Assembly: GCF_000003605.2 (NCBI RefSeq)
Contig: NW_003148241.1
Location: forward strand, 1 to 37,278
From: Saccoglossus kowalevskii
Lineage: Eukaryota; Hemichordata; Enteropneusta; Harrimaniidae
Length of the DNA: 37,278 bases
Reading direction: 5' to 3'
Below are positions 20,558-33,040 of this stretch, piece after piece. Position numbers and translations under genes: made by a program. A model generated the notes under the pieces. It saw nothing but the letters and a program-made list of their open reading frames with translations, had not been told where the DNA came from and searched no databases. Each line of letters opens with the position of its first letter. Positions within the stretch are counted from its first letter, which is position 1.

Positions 20558-21504
20558 TCAAACAGAATATGAAGCTTCGCAAATGACTAATGGACACAGA
20601 GTACGATCTAAATCAGTAATTCCATTAAATGACAAATCTGATGACACGTCTTTACAAGATGTACTACATATTTCTATTTCACTTTGATAGACGTCTGTCA
20701 GGATACCACTGGAATGTGTACTGCAATTTTGTATCTTCGTATCACTACAATGCCTTGGTGTACTACTGGATTGTGGAACACCAATATATTCACTGAGGGA
20801 AGGCGTTGCTGGTAGGACATCAAGTCGAGTGTCCACTGATTTTCCTCGACTTCGCACGGACGGAAAACGCGTCGTCGATTCTTTCAACTTTTGTATTGGT
20901 GCTTGATGGTGCTTAGCATATAACACGGCATCTCTTTTCCGTTCTTGCCTCCGTTTTTGACCCCGACGATTCTGAAACCACTTCTGAAAAGAGAATAAAA
21001 TAGATTATTGTATAATGAACAACAAGAAACAGTTCGCTTACATTATAACATACTTTGGTGCATACATAATGCTCTGACTTACCATAATTGACTTTTCCGA
21101 TAAGTTGGTAATTATGGCGATACGCTTGCGCATGTCGCGATTTAGATACTCCGTAGTAGTTGTAAATATTACTTCTAATAAAACCGACTGTGTCTCGCTG
21201 TAGATATAGCGACTTGATTTCCTGCCAACATAACTACCTGTAAAAATAAAAAAACACATATTTGTGTCTGTAGCAATCGTGATACAACATTACGTGACCT
21301 AAACCACTATAATCCATTTTGAAGTTAATTCGGTGAGACATAATTATTTAAAGTAGAGCACATTTACTTACCTTTGCTGTGCGATTTACCATCTACGTAA
21401 CCGCAGACATTCTTCCAATCAAACCGACCAGCAATATCTAACACCGGTAATATGTTCAACATAACATTGGCTGTAAAATGGGAGTTGTCAATATGTAATG
21501 CCAT
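20558..21504 (-). CDS. Single-homeodomain protein, unit 9 (intact)
   Basis: Exons 21372..21504, 21083..21237 and 20558..20983 give 237 aa. Private changes are DNSHFT and LNILPV in exon 1 (conservative) and CSTSCKD in the tail. The intron 2 donor context has GTAAGTCAGAGC rather than GTAAGTGAGAGC, which should still splice. Confidence 0.86.
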
Positions 21505-21582
21505 AGTATTCTTTATACGATACGCATGGGACGAGAAAGCGTGTAGCAATGATACACATGTGGTATGTTTTGGTGCTTTATA
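21505..21582 (-). promoter_or_regulatory. Core promoter and 5' UTR, homeobox unit 9
   Basis: TATAAA lies at 21577-21582, one base closer to the ATG than in other units, with a changed flank (AAAGCACC instead of AAATCAACC). Confidence 0.5.
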
Positions 21583-22495
21583 GTTTCGAATTCCTATACC
21601 AATTTTCGCATTGTAAGGATATTCAAGAAAACTTTGTCAATGGATTGCCGCCTCCTTCTGTAAAATGCCGTCTGTTTACTTGCGCTACAAATGTGTTAAC
21701 TGGCAGTGTTGTTATGCCAATTAACACTCCACATAACGTGAAAAGACACAGGAACTCGGATGTGTAAAGCTGTTAATGATTGAACTTGCCGGCATTCACC
21801 GAGTGATGGCGCTTCGACAAAACAAAAAAAACGTCTACTGGCTGCGGCGATTTTGTTGTGTTTATTAATGAGTATACCATTTCAAAATGTGTATGGAATT
21901 ATAAATCTCATCCGACGCTCTTCTCTCTTTGGTGTTCTTTAATTATTGACACTTAGGTAAGATACTGCTGTTTAATTCGGACAGAAGACTGACGTTAAAT
22001 TGAACAAAACAAGCCAATAGAGAACTGCTTTTCTTTCAAAAATGCCGGCTTTCTAATATCATGGCAAATGTGTTAACTTTTGGCAAATGTGTTAATAATT
22101 GGAATGCTAATTAATAATCCGCGGATCGTGAAAACTCACTAACTCTGTGATTGTTCTGGTTGATTATGTTTCAACTCACCAACATTTACCGAGTGACGGT
22201 GTTTCAACAACATGTTAAAGAGCATTCAACGTCATTCCATGTAGACGTTGGGGATAAGCAAGGACATGTATGTTGATGGAATTAGGTAATTATTTTTATA
22301 TTTCGGTTGATCTTACAAAGGCTCGTGTAGAACACGTATCAAACACCTAGTATCGCTACAATCAGTTGGCTTTTTATACCATTAGTAGCCATTTTTGTAT
22401 TTGGTTCATTACATCAAAATCCGTGTAGAATATTTTAATCTCAGTCGACGGTCTCGGTCTTTCTAATTATTAGCACCGAGGAGAGCTACAACTGT
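21583..22495. repeat. Intergenic spacer, unit 9, first copy
   Basis: No gene is seen. It shares private variants with the unit 6 spacer (for example GTTCTGGTTGATTATG and GGTGTTTCAACAAC), showing block copying. Confidence 0.8.
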
Positions 22496-23293
22496 AATGC
22501 TGTTGATGATTGAACTTGCCGGTATTCACCTAGTGATGGCGCTTCGACAAAACAAAAAAAAAACGTCTACTGGCTGCGGCGATTTTGTTGTGTTTATTAA
22601 TGAGTATACCATTTCAAAATGTGTATGGAATTATAAATCTCATCCGACGCTCTTCTCTCGTTGGTGTTCTTTAATTATTGATACATAGGTAAGATACTGC
22701 TGTTTAATTCGGACAGAACACTGACGTTAAATTGAACAAAACAATCCAATAGAGAACTGCTTTTCTTTCAAAAATGCCGGCTTTCTAATATCATGGCAAA
22801 TGTGTTAATTTTTGGCAAATGTGTTAATAATTGGAATGCTAATTAATAATCCGCGGATCGTGAAAACTCACTAACTCTGTGATTGTTCCGGTTGATTATG
22901 TTTCAACTCACCAACATTTACCGAGTGACGGTGCTTCAACAACATGTTAAAGAGCATTCAACGTCATTCCATGTAGACGTTGGGGATAAGCAAGGACATG
23001 TATGTTGATGGAATTAGGTAATTATTTTTATATTTCGGTTGATCTTACAAAGGCTCGTGTAGAACACGTATCAAACACCTAGTATCGCTACAATCAGTTG
23101 GCTTTTTATACCATTAGTAGCCATTTTTGTATTTGGTTCATTACATCAAAATCCGTGTAGAATATTTTAATCTCAGTCGACGGTCTCGGTCTTTCTAATT
23201 ATTAGCACCGAGGAGAGCTACAACTGTCCAATATGTTAAGACCATTGAGGACAATTTGAACAAAACATGTCCATCGTGACTTAAAAGAAGAGC
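22496..23293. repeat. 798-bp partial spacer duplication, unit 9
   Basis: Same junction, same length and nearly the same sequence as 14732-15529, so both derive from one original duplication event. No gene is present. Confidence 0.9.
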
Positions 23294-23378
23294 CATCTCC
23301 GGTGGGATTCGAACCCACAGCCTCCGAATAACTGTTTCAACTAGAAGTCCGACGCGCTATCCGTTGCGCCACGGAGAC
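23294..23378 (-). tRNA. tRNA-Arg(UCU), copy 15 (consensus)
   Basis: Stems, anticodon, intron, A and B boxes and TTTT terminator all match the consensus. Confidence 0.95.
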
Positions 23379-23797
23379 ACTGCATATCGCCTGCTTCGTA
23401 TGCAAGGTATTTTTATTTTTTACATCACAACGTTTGACCAGATCACACTGTTCCTTTCGATCTTGACTCATAATTGAATACACAATATGTATTTTTTATT
23501 TATATTTTATTATAACGTATTATGTACACGAAATTAAAATGACTAACCACGAATAAATGCTTTTCTCAAACAGAATATGAAGCTTCGCAAATGACTAATG
23601 GACACAGAGTACGATCTAAATCAGTAATTCCATTAAATGACAAATCTGATGACACGTCTTTACAAGGTGTACTACATGTTTCTATTTCACTTTGATAGAC
23701 GTCTGTCAGGATACCACTGGAATGTGTACTGCAATTTTGTATCTTCGTATCACTACAATGCCTTGGTGTACTACTGGATTGTGGAACACCAATATAT

Positions 23798-24513
23798 TCA
23801 CTGAGGGAAAGGCGTTGCTGGTAGGACATCAAGTCGAGTGTCCACTGATTTTCCTCGACTTCGCACGGACGGAAAACGCGTCGTCGATTCTTTCAACTTT
23901 TGTATTGGTGCTTGATGGTGCTTAGCATATAACACGGCATCTCTTTTCCGTTCTTGCCTCCGTTTTTGACCCCGACGATTCTGAAACCACTTCTGAAAAG
24001 TGAATAAAATAGATTATTGTATAATGAACAACAAGAAACAGTTCGCTTACATTATAACATACTTTGGTGCATACATAATGCTCTCACTTACCATAATTGA
24101 CTTTTCCGATAAGTTGGTAATTATGGCGATACGCTTGCGCATGTCGCGATTTAGATACTCCGTAGTAGTTGTAAATATTACTTCTAATAAAACCGACTGT
24201 GTCTCGCTGTAGATATAGCGACTTGATTTCCTGCCAACATAACTACCTGTAAAAATAAAAAAACACATATTTGTGTCTGTAGCAATCGTGATACAACATT
24301 ACGTGACCTAAACCACTATAATCCATTTTGAAGTTAATTCGGTGAGACATAATTATTTAAAGTAGAGCACATTTACTTACCTTTGCTGTGCGATTTACCA
24401 TCTACGTAACCGCAGACATTCTTCCAATCAAACCGACCAGCAATATCTAACACCGGTAATAAGTTCAACATAACATTGGCTGTAAAATGGGTGTTGTCAA
24501 TATGTAATGCCAT
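23798..24513 (-). pseudogene. Homeobox unit 10, frameshifted in the tail
   Basis: Exons are 24381..24513, 24092..24246 and 23798..23992. One extra A in GGGAAAGG (23805-23811) shifts the frame after LPATP; the new frame reads FPQ and stops at 23798-23800. The predicted product is 160 aa with a full homeodomain and a shortened tail. The old frame stays open beyond the insertion to 23566, so the break is recent. An assembly indel is possible because it lies in a short homopolymer. Confidence 0.8.
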
Positions 24514-24592
24514 AGTATTCTTTATACGATACACATGGGACGAGAAAGCGTGTAGCAATGATACACATGTGGTATGTTTTGGTTGATTTATA
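24514..24592 (-). promoter_or_regulatory. Core promoter and 5' UTR, homeobox unit 10
   Basis: TATAAA lies at 24587-24592 with standard spacing. Confidence 0.5.
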
Positions 24593-25571
24593 GTTTCGAA
24601 TTCCTATACCAATTTTCGCATTTGTAAGGATATTCAAGAAAACTTTGTCAATGGATTGCCGCCCCCTTCCGTAAAATGCCGACCGTTTACTTGCGCTACA
24701 AATGTGTTAACTCGCAGTGTTGTTATGCCAATTAACACTCCATATAACGTGAAAAGACACAGGAACTCGGATGTGTAATGCTGTTGATGATTGAACTTGC
24801 CGGTATTCACCGAGTGATGGCGCTTCGACAAAACAAAAAAAAAACGTTTACTGGCTGCGGCGATTTTGTTGTGTTTATTAATGAGTATACCATTTCAAAA
24901 TGTGTATGGAATTATAAATCTCATCCGACGCTCTTCTCTCGTTGGTGTTCTTTAATTATTGATACATAGGTAAGATACTGCTGTTTAATTCGGACAGAAC
25001 ACTGACGTTAAATTGAACAAAACAATCCAATAGAGAACTGCTTTTCTTTCAAAATGCCGGCTTTCTATATCATGGCAATGTGTTAACTTTTGGCAAATGT
25101 GTTAACAATTTGAATGCTAATTAATAATCCGCGGATCGTGAAAACTCACTAACTCTGTGATTGTTCCGGTTGATTATGTTTCAACTCACCAACATTTACC
25201 GAGTGACGGTGCTTCAACAACATGTTAAAGAGCATTCAACGTCATTCCATGTAGACGTTGGGGATAAGCAAGGACATGTATGTTGATGGAATTAGGTAAT
25301 TATTTTTATATTTCGGTTGATCTTACAAAGGCTCGTGTAGAACACGTATCAAACACCTAGTATCGCTACAATCAGTTGGCTTTTTATACCATTAGTAGCC
25401 ATTTTTGTATTTGGTTCATTACATCAAAATCCGTGTAGAATATTTTAATCTCAGTCGACGGTCTCGGTCTTTCTAATTATTAGCACCGAGGAGAGCTACA
25501 ACTGTCCAATATGTTAAGACCATTGACGACAATTTGAACAAAACATGTCCATCGTGACTTAAAAGAAGAGC
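24593..25571. repeat. Intergenic spacer, unit 10
   Basis: No gene is seen. It is a standard spacer with a few single-base deletions around the TGGCAAATGTGTTAA pair (CATGGCAATGTG). Confidence 0.75.
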
Positions 25572-25656
25572 CATCTCCGGTGGGATTCGAACCCACAGCC
25601 TCCGAATAACTGTTTCAACTAGAAGTCCGACGCGCTATCCGTTGCGCCACGGAGAC
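25572..25656 (-). tRNA. tRNA-Arg(UCU), copy 16 (consensus)
   Basis: Consensus throughout. It starts the last mini-unit of the window (364 bp). Confidence 0.94.
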
Positions 25657-25935
25657 ACAGCATACCGCCTGCTTCATATGCAAGATATTTTTATTTGTTA
25701 CATCACAACACCAAACACCTTGTATCGCTACAACCAGTTGGCTTTTTATACCATTGGTAGCCAATTTTTTATATTGGTTCATTCCATCAAAATGCATGCA
25801 GAATATTTTAATCTCAGTCGACGGTCTCGGTCTTTCCTAATTATTAGTACCGAGGAGAGCTACAACTGTCCAATATGTTAAGACTATTGACGACAATTTG
25901 AACAAAACATGTCCATCGTGACTTAAAAGAAGAGC

Positions 25936-26020
25936 CATCTCCGGTGGGATTCGAACCCACAGCCTCCGAATAACTGTTTCAACTAGAAGTCCGACGCGCT
26001 ATCCGTTGCGCCACGGAGAC
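25936..26020 (-). tRNA. tRNA-Arg(UCU), copy 17 (consensus)
   Basis: Consensus throughout, with a TTTT terminator. Confidence 0.95.
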
Positions 26021-26207
26021 ACTGCATATCGCCTGCTTCGTATGCAAGGTATTTTTATTTTTTACATCACAACGTTTGACCAGATCACACTGTTCCTTTC
26101 GATCTTGACTCATAATTGAATACACAATATGTATTTTTTATTTATATTTTATTATAACGTATTATGTACACGAAATTAAAATGACTAACCACGAATAAAT
26201 GCTTTTC

Positions 26208-27153
26208 TCAAACAGAATATGAAGCTTCGCAAATGACTAATGGACACAGAGTACGATCTAAATCAGTAATTCCATTAAATGACAAATCTGATGACACGTC
26301 TTTACAAGGTGTACTACATATTTCTATTTCACTTTGATAGACGTCTGTCAGGATACCACTGGAATGTGTACTGCAATTTTGTATCTTCGTATCACTACAA
26401 TGCCTTGGTGTACTACTGGATTGTGGAACACCAATATATTCACTGAGGGAAGGCGTTGCTGGTAGGACATCAAGTCGAGTGTCCACTGATTTTCCTCGAC
26501 TTCGCACGGACGGAAAACGCGTCGTCGATTCTTTCAACTTTTGTATTGTTGCTTGGTGGTGCTTAGCATATAACACGGCATCTCTTTTCCGTTCTTGCCT
26601 CCGTTTTTGACCCCGACGATTCTGAAACCACTTCTGAAAGTGAATAAATAGATTATTGTATAATGAACAACAAGAAACTGTTCGCTTACATTATAACATA
26701 CTTTGGTGCATACATAATGCTCTCACTTACCATAATTGACTTTTCCGATAAGTTGGTAATTATGGTGATACGCTTGCGCATGTCGCGATTTAGATACTCC
26801 GTAGTAGTTGTAAATATTACTTCTAATAAAACCGACTGTGTCTCGCTGTAGATATAGCGACTTGATTTCCTGCCAACATAACTACCTGTAAAAATAAAAA
26901 AAAAACATATTTGTGTCTGTAGCAATCGTGATACAACATTACGTGACCTAAACCACTATAATCCATTTTGAAGTTAATTCGGTGAGACATAATTATTTAA
27001 AGTAGAGCACATTTACTTACCTTTGCTGTGCGATTTACCATCTACGTAACCGCAGACATTCTTCCAATCAAACCGACCAGCAATATCTAACACCGGTAAT
27101 AAGTTCAACATAACATTGGCTGTAAAATGGGTGTTGTCAATATGTAATGCCAT
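26208..27153 (-). CDS. Single-homeodomain protein, unit 11 (intact)
   Basis: Exons 27021..27153, 26731..26885 and 26208..26633 give 237 aa. Differences are HHQATIQ (P to T) just after the homeodomain and A to T at homeodomain position 35 (RKRITII). Intron 2 is two bases shorter than usual in its A-runs; both splice sites are kept. Confidence 0.86.
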
Positions 27154-27232
27154 AGTATTCTTTATACGATACGCATGGGACGAGAAAGCGTATAGCAATG
27201 ATACACATGTGGTATGTTTTGGTTGATTTATA
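27154..27232 (-). promoter_or_regulatory. Core promoter and 5' UTR, homeobox unit 11
   Basis: TATAAA lies at 27227-27232 with standard spacing. Confidence 0.55.
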
Positions 27233-28212
27233 GTTTCGAATTCCTATACCAATTTTCGCATTTGTAAGGATATTCAAGAAAACTTTGTCAATGGATTGCC
27301 GCCCCCTTCTGTAAAATGCCGTCTGTTTACTTGCGCTACAAATGTGTTAACTCGCAGTGTTGTTATGCCAATTAACACTCCATATAACGTGAAAAGACAC
27401 AGGAACTCGGATGTGTAAAGCTGTTAATGATTGAACTTGCCGGCATTCACCGAGTGATGGCGCTTCGACAAAACAAAACAAAAACGTCTACTGGCTGCGG
27501 CGATTTTGTTGTGTTTATTAATGAGTATACCATTTCAAAATGTGTATGGAATTATAAATCTCATCCGACGCTCTTCTCTTGTTGGTGTTCTTTAATTATT
27601 GACACATATGTAAGATACTGCTGTTTAATTCGGACAGAACACTGACGTTAAATTGAACAAACAATCCAATAGAGAACTGCTTTTCTTCAAAGATGCCGGC
27701 TTTCTAATATCATGGCAAATGTGTTAACTTTTGGCAAATGTGTTAACAATTGGAATGCTAATTAATAATCCGCAGATCGTGAAAACTCACTAACTCTGTG
27801 ATTGTTCCGGTTGATTATGTTTCAACTCACCAACATTTACCGAGTGACGGTGCTTCAACAACATGTTAAAGAGCATTCAACGTCATTCCATGTAGACGTT
27901 GGGGATAAGCAAGGACATGTATGTTGATGGAATTAGGTAATTATTTTTATATTTCGGTTGATCTTACAAAGGCTCGTGTATAACACATATCAAACACCTA
28001 GTATCGCTACAATCAGTTGGCTTTTTATACCATTAGTAGCCATTTTTGTATTTGGTTCATTACATCAAAATCCGTGTAGAATATTTTAATCTCAGTCGTC
28101 GGTCTCGGTCTTTCTAATTATTAGCACCGAGGAGAGCTACAACTGTCCAATATGTTAAGACTATTGACGACAATTTGAACAAAACATGTCCATCGTGACT
28201 TAAACGAAGAGC
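27233..28212. repeat. Intergenic spacer, unit 11
   Basis: No gene is seen. The ATCCGCGGAT palindrome is broken here (ATCCGCAGAT). The GTCGTC variant near the end is shared with the unit 5 spacer. Confidence 0.75.
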
Positions 28213-28297
28213 CATCTTCGGTGGGATTCGAACCCACAGCCTCCGAATAACTGTTTCAACTAGAAGTCCGACGCGCTATCCGTTGCGCCACGGAGAC
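28213..28297 (-). tRNA. tRNA-Arg(UCU), copy 18, weakened
   Basis: There is a C5-A68 acceptor mismatch, and the downstream T-run is reduced to TTT. The T arm is intact, unlike its relative at 12518. Its status is uncertain. Confidence 0.75.
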
Positions 28298-28484
28298 ACT
28301 GCATATCGCCTGCTTCGTATGCAAGGTATTTTTATTTTTTACATCACAACGTTTGACAAGATCACACTGCTCCTTTCGATCTTGACTCATAATTGAATAC
28401 ACAATATGTATTTTTTATTTATATTTTATTATAACGTATTATGTACACGAAATTAAAATGACTAACCAAGAATAAATGCTTTTC

Positions 28485-29431
28485 TCAAACAGAATATGAA
28501 GCTTCGCAAATGACTAATGGACACAGAGTACGATCTAAATCAGTAATTCCATTAAATGACAAATCTGATGACACGTCTTTACAAGGTGTACCACATATTT
28601 CTATTTCATTTTGATAGACGTCTGTCAGGATACCACTGGAATGTGTACTGCAATTTTGTATCTTCGTATCACTACAATGCCTTGGTGCACTACTGGATTG
28701 TGGAACACCAATATATTCACTGAGGGAAGGCGTTGCTGGTAGGACATCAAGTCGAGTGTCCACTGATTTTCCTCGACTTCGCACGGACGGAAAACGCGTC
28801 GTCGATTCTTTCAACTTTTGTATTGGTGCTTGATGGTGCTTAGCATACAACACGGCATCTCTTTTCCGTTCTTGCCTCCGTTTTGGACCCCGACGATTCT
28901 GAAACCACTTCTGAAAAGTGAATAAAATAGATTATTGTATAATGAACAACAAGAAACTGTTCGCTTACATTATAACATACTTTGGTGCATACATAATGCT
29001 CTCACTTACCATAATTGACTTTTCCGATAAGTTGGTAATTATGGCGATACGCTTGCGCATGTCGCGATTTAGATACTCCGTAGTAGTTGTAAATATTACT
29101 TCTAATAAAACCGACTGTGTCTCGCTGTAGATATAGCGACTTGATTTCCTGCCAATATAACTACCTGTAAAAATAAAAAAACACATATTTGTGTCTGTAG
29201 CAATCGTGATACAACATTACGTGACCTAAACCACTGTAATCCATTTTGAAGTTAATTCGGTGAGACATAATTATTTAAAGTAGAGCACATTTACTTACCT
29301 TTGCTGTGCGATTTACCATCTACGTAACCGCAGACATTCTTCCAATCAAACCGACCAGCAATATCTAACACCGGTAATAAGTTCAACATAGCATTGGCTG
29401 TAAAATGGGTGTTGTCAATATGTAATGCCAT
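28485..29431 (-). CDS. Single-homeodomain protein, unit 12 (intact)
   Basis: Exons 29299..29431, 29010..29164 and 28485..28910 give 237 aa. The tail has SSSAPRH and YQNEIEICG; exon 1 has TANAML (V to A) and the start of exon 2 has SYIGRK. The first two tail changes pair it with unit 6. Confidence 0.86.
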
Positions 29432-29510
29432 AGTATTCTTTATACGATACGCATGGGACGAGAAAGCGTGTAGCAATGACACACATGTGGTATGTTTTGG
29501 TTGATTTATA
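29432..29510 (-). promoter_or_regulatory. Core promoter and 5' UTR, homeobox unit 12
   Basis: TATAAA lies at 29505-29510; the Initiator-like motif reads TGTCATTG here, still matching TCATT. Confidence 0.55.
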
Positions 29511-30491
29511 GTTTCGAATTCCTATACCAATTTTCGCATTTGTAAGGATATTCAAGAAAACTTTGTCAATGGATTGCCGCCCCCTTCTGTAAAATGCCGG
29601 CTGTTTACTTGCGCTACAAATGTGTTAACTCGCAGTGTTGTTATGCCAATTAACACTCCATATAACGTGAAAAGACACAGGAACTCGGATGTGTAAAGCT
29701 GTTAATGATTGAACTTGCCGGCATTCACCGAGTGATGGCGCTTCGACAAAACAAAAAAAACGTCTACTGGCTGCGGCGATTTTGTTGTGTTTATTATTGA
29801 GTATACCATTTCAAAATGTGTATGGAATTATAAATCTCATCCGACGCTCTTCTCTCTTTGGTGTTCTTTAATTATTGACACTTAGGTAAGATACTGCTGT
29901 TTAATTCGGACAGAAGACTGACGTTAAATTGAACAAAACAAGCCAATAGAGAACTGCTTTTCTTTCAAAAATGCCGGCTTTCTAATATCGTGGCAAATGT
30001 GTTAACTATTGGCAAATGTGTTAACAATTGGAATGCTAATTAATAATCCGCGGGTCGTGAAAACTCACTAACTCTGTGATTGTTCTGGTTGATTATGTTT
30101 CAACTCACCAACATTTGTCGAGTGACGGTGCTTCAATAACATGTTAAAGAGCATTCAACGTCATTCCATGTAGACGTTGGGGATAAGCAAGGACATGTAT
30201 GTTGATGGAATTAGGTAATTTTTTTTATATTTCGGTTGATCTTACAAAGGCTCGTGTAGAACACATATCAAACACCTAGTATCGCTACAATCAGTTGGCT
30301 TTTTATACCATTAGTAGCCATTTTTTTATATTTGTTCATTCCATCAAAATGCATGCAGAATATTTTAATCTCAGTCGACGGTCTCGGTCTTTCCTAATTA
30401 TTCGTACCGAGGAGAGCTACAACTGTCCAATATGTTAGACTATTGACGACAATTTGAACAAAACATGTCCATCGTGACTTAAAAGAAGAGC
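29511..30491. repeat. Intergenic spacer, unit 12
   Basis: No gene is seen. The palindrome is ATCCGCGGGT (broken), a variant shared with units 14 and 15, the start of a distinct right-end spacer type. Confidence 0.75.
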
Positions 30492-30576
30492 CATCTCCGG
30501 TGGGATTCGAACCCACAGCCTCCGAATAACTTTTTCAACTAGAAGTCCGACGCGCTATCCGTTGCGCCACGGAGAC
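30492..30576 (-). tRNA. tRNA-Arg(UCU), copy 19
   Basis: All stems are consensus; the intron is the GTTGAAAAAGTT form. A TTTT terminator is present. Confidence 0.94.
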
Positions 30577-30763
30577 ACTGCATATCGCCTGCTTCGTATG
30601 CAAGGTATTTTTATTTTTTACATCACAACGTTTGACCAGATCACACTGCTCCTTTCGATCTTGACTCATAATTGAATACACAATATGTGTTTTTTATTTA
30701 TATTTTATTATAACGTATTATGTACACGAAATTAAAATGACTAACCACGAATAAATGCTTTTC

Positions 30764-31712
30764 TCAAACAGAATATGAAGCTTCGCAAATGACTAATGGA
30801 CACAGAGTACGATCTAAATCAGTAATTCCATTAAATGACAAATCTGATGACACGTCTTTACAAGGTGTACTACATATTTCTATTTCACTTTGATAGACGT
30901 CTGTCAGGATACCACTGGAAAATGTACTGCAATTTTGTTTCTTCGTATCACTACAATGCCTTGGTGTACTACTGGATTGTGGAACACCAATATATTCACT
31001 GAGGGAAGGCGTTGCTGGTAGGACATCAAGTCGAGTGTCCACTGATTTTCCTCGACTTCGCACGGACGGAAAACGCGTCGTCGATTCTTTCAACATTTGT
31101 ATTGGTGCTTGATGGTGCTTAGCATATAACACGGCATCTCTTTTCCGTTCTTGCCTCCGTTTTTGACCCCGACGATTCTGAAACCACTTCTGAAAAGTGA
31201 ATAAAATAGATTATTGTATAATGAACAACAAGAAACTGTTCGCTTACATTATAACATACTTTGGTGCATACATAATGCTCTCACTTACCATAATTGACTT
31301 TTCCGATAATTTGGTAATTATGGCGATACGCTTGCGCATGTCGCGATTTAGATACTCCGTAGTAGTTGTAAATATTACTTCTAATAAAACCGACTGTGTT
31401 TCGCTGTAGATATAGCGACTTGATTTCCTGCCAACATAACTACCTGTAAAAATAAAAAAAAACACATATTTGTGTCTGTAGCAATCGTGATACAACATTA
31501 CGTGACCTAAACCACTATAATCCATTTTGAAGTTAATTCGGTGAGACATAATTATTTAAAGTAGAGCACATTTACTTACCTTTGCTGTGCGATTTACCAT
31601 CTACGTAACCGCAGACATTCTTCCAATCAAACCGACCAGCAATATCTAACACCCGTAATAAGTTCAACATAACATTCGCTGTATAATGGGTGTTGTCAAT
31701 ATGTAATGCCAT
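30764..31712 (-). CDS. Single-homeodomain protein, unit 13 (intact)
   Basis: Exons 31580..31712, 31289..31443 and 30764..31189 give 237 aa. It shares LLRVLD, N39K and QMLKES with unit 8, and adds HYTANV in exon 1 and KKQNCSTFSS in the tail. The F-to-Y change alters the first residue of the eh1-like motif. Confidence 0.85.
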
Positions 31713-31791
31713 AGTATTCTTTATACGATACGCAAGGGACGAGAAAGCGTGTAGCAATGATACACATGTGGTATGTTTTGGTTGATTTATA
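31713..31791 (-). promoter_or_regulatory. Core promoter and 5' UTR, homeobox unit 13
   Basis: TATAAA lies at 31786-31791 with standard spacing. Confidence 0.55.
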
Positions 31792-32768
31792 GTTTCGAAT
31801 TCCTATACCAATTTTCGCATTTGTAAGGATATTCAAGAAAACTTTGTCAATGGATTGCCGCCCCTTCTGTAAAATGCCGGCTGTTCACTTGTGCTACAAA
31901 TGTGTTAACTCGCAGTGTTGTTATGCCAATTAACACTCCATATAACGTGCAAAGACATAGGCACTCGGATGTGTAAAGCTGTTAATGATTGAACTTGCCG
32001 GCATTCACCGAGTGATGGCGCTTCGACAAAACAAAAAAACGTATACTGGCTGCGGCGATTTTGTTGTGTTTATTAATGAGTATACATTTCAAAATGTGTA
32101 TGGAATTATAAATCTCATCCGACGCTCTTCTCTATTTGGTGTTCTTTAATTATTGACACTTAAGTAAGATACTGCTGTTTAATTCGGACAGAACACTGAC
32201 GTTAAATTGAACAAAACAAGCCAATAGAGAACTGCTTTTCTTTCAAAAATGCCGGCTTTCTAATATCATGGCAAATGTGTTAACTTTTGGCAAATGTGTT
32301 AATAATTGGAATGCTAATTAATAATCCGCGGATCGTGAAAACTCACTAACTCTGTGATTGTTCCGGTTGATTATGTTTCAACTCACCAACATTTACCGAG
32401 TGACGGTGCTTCAACAACATGTTAAAGAGCATTCAACGTCATTCCATGTAGACGTTGGGGATAAGCAAGGACATGTATGTTGATGGAATTAGGTAATTAT
32501 TTTTATATTTCGGTTGATCTTACAAAGGCTCGTGTAGAACACGTATCAAACACCTAGTATCGCTACAATCAGTTGGCTTTTTATACCATTAGTAGCCATT
32601 TTTGTATTTGGTTCATGACATCAAAATCCGTGTAGAATATTTTAATCTCAGTCGACGGTCTCGGTCTTTCTAATTATTAGCACCGAGGAGAGCTACAACT
32701 GTCCAATATGTTAAGACCATTGACGACAATTTGAACAAAACATGTCCATCGTGACTTAAAAGAAGAGC
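31792..32768. repeat. Intergenic spacer, unit 13
   Basis: No gene is seen. It is a standard spacer with all elements. Confidence 0.75.
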
Positions 32769-32853
32769 CATCTCCGGTGGGATTCGAACCCACAGCCTCC
32801 GAATAACTGTTTCAACTAGAAGTCCGACGCGCTATCCGTTGCGCCACGAAGAC
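32769..32853 (-). tRNA. tRNA-Arg(UCU), copy 20
   Basis: C5 is T, leaving a U5-G68 wobble; otherwise consensus. The 5' flank starts as mini-unit type (CAGCATACCGCC...TTTGTTACATC) and then continues into a normal homeobox 3' UTR, so the crossover between unit types lies at about 32900. Confidence 0.9.
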
Positions 32854-33040
32854 ACAGCATACCGCCTGCTTCATATGCAAGATATTTTTATTTGTTACAT
32901 CACAACGTTTGACCAGATCACACTGTTCCTTTCGATCTTGACTCATAATTGAATACACAATATGTATTTTTTATTTATATTTTATTATAACGTATTATGT
33001 ACACGATATTAAAATGACTAACCACGAATAAATGCTTTTC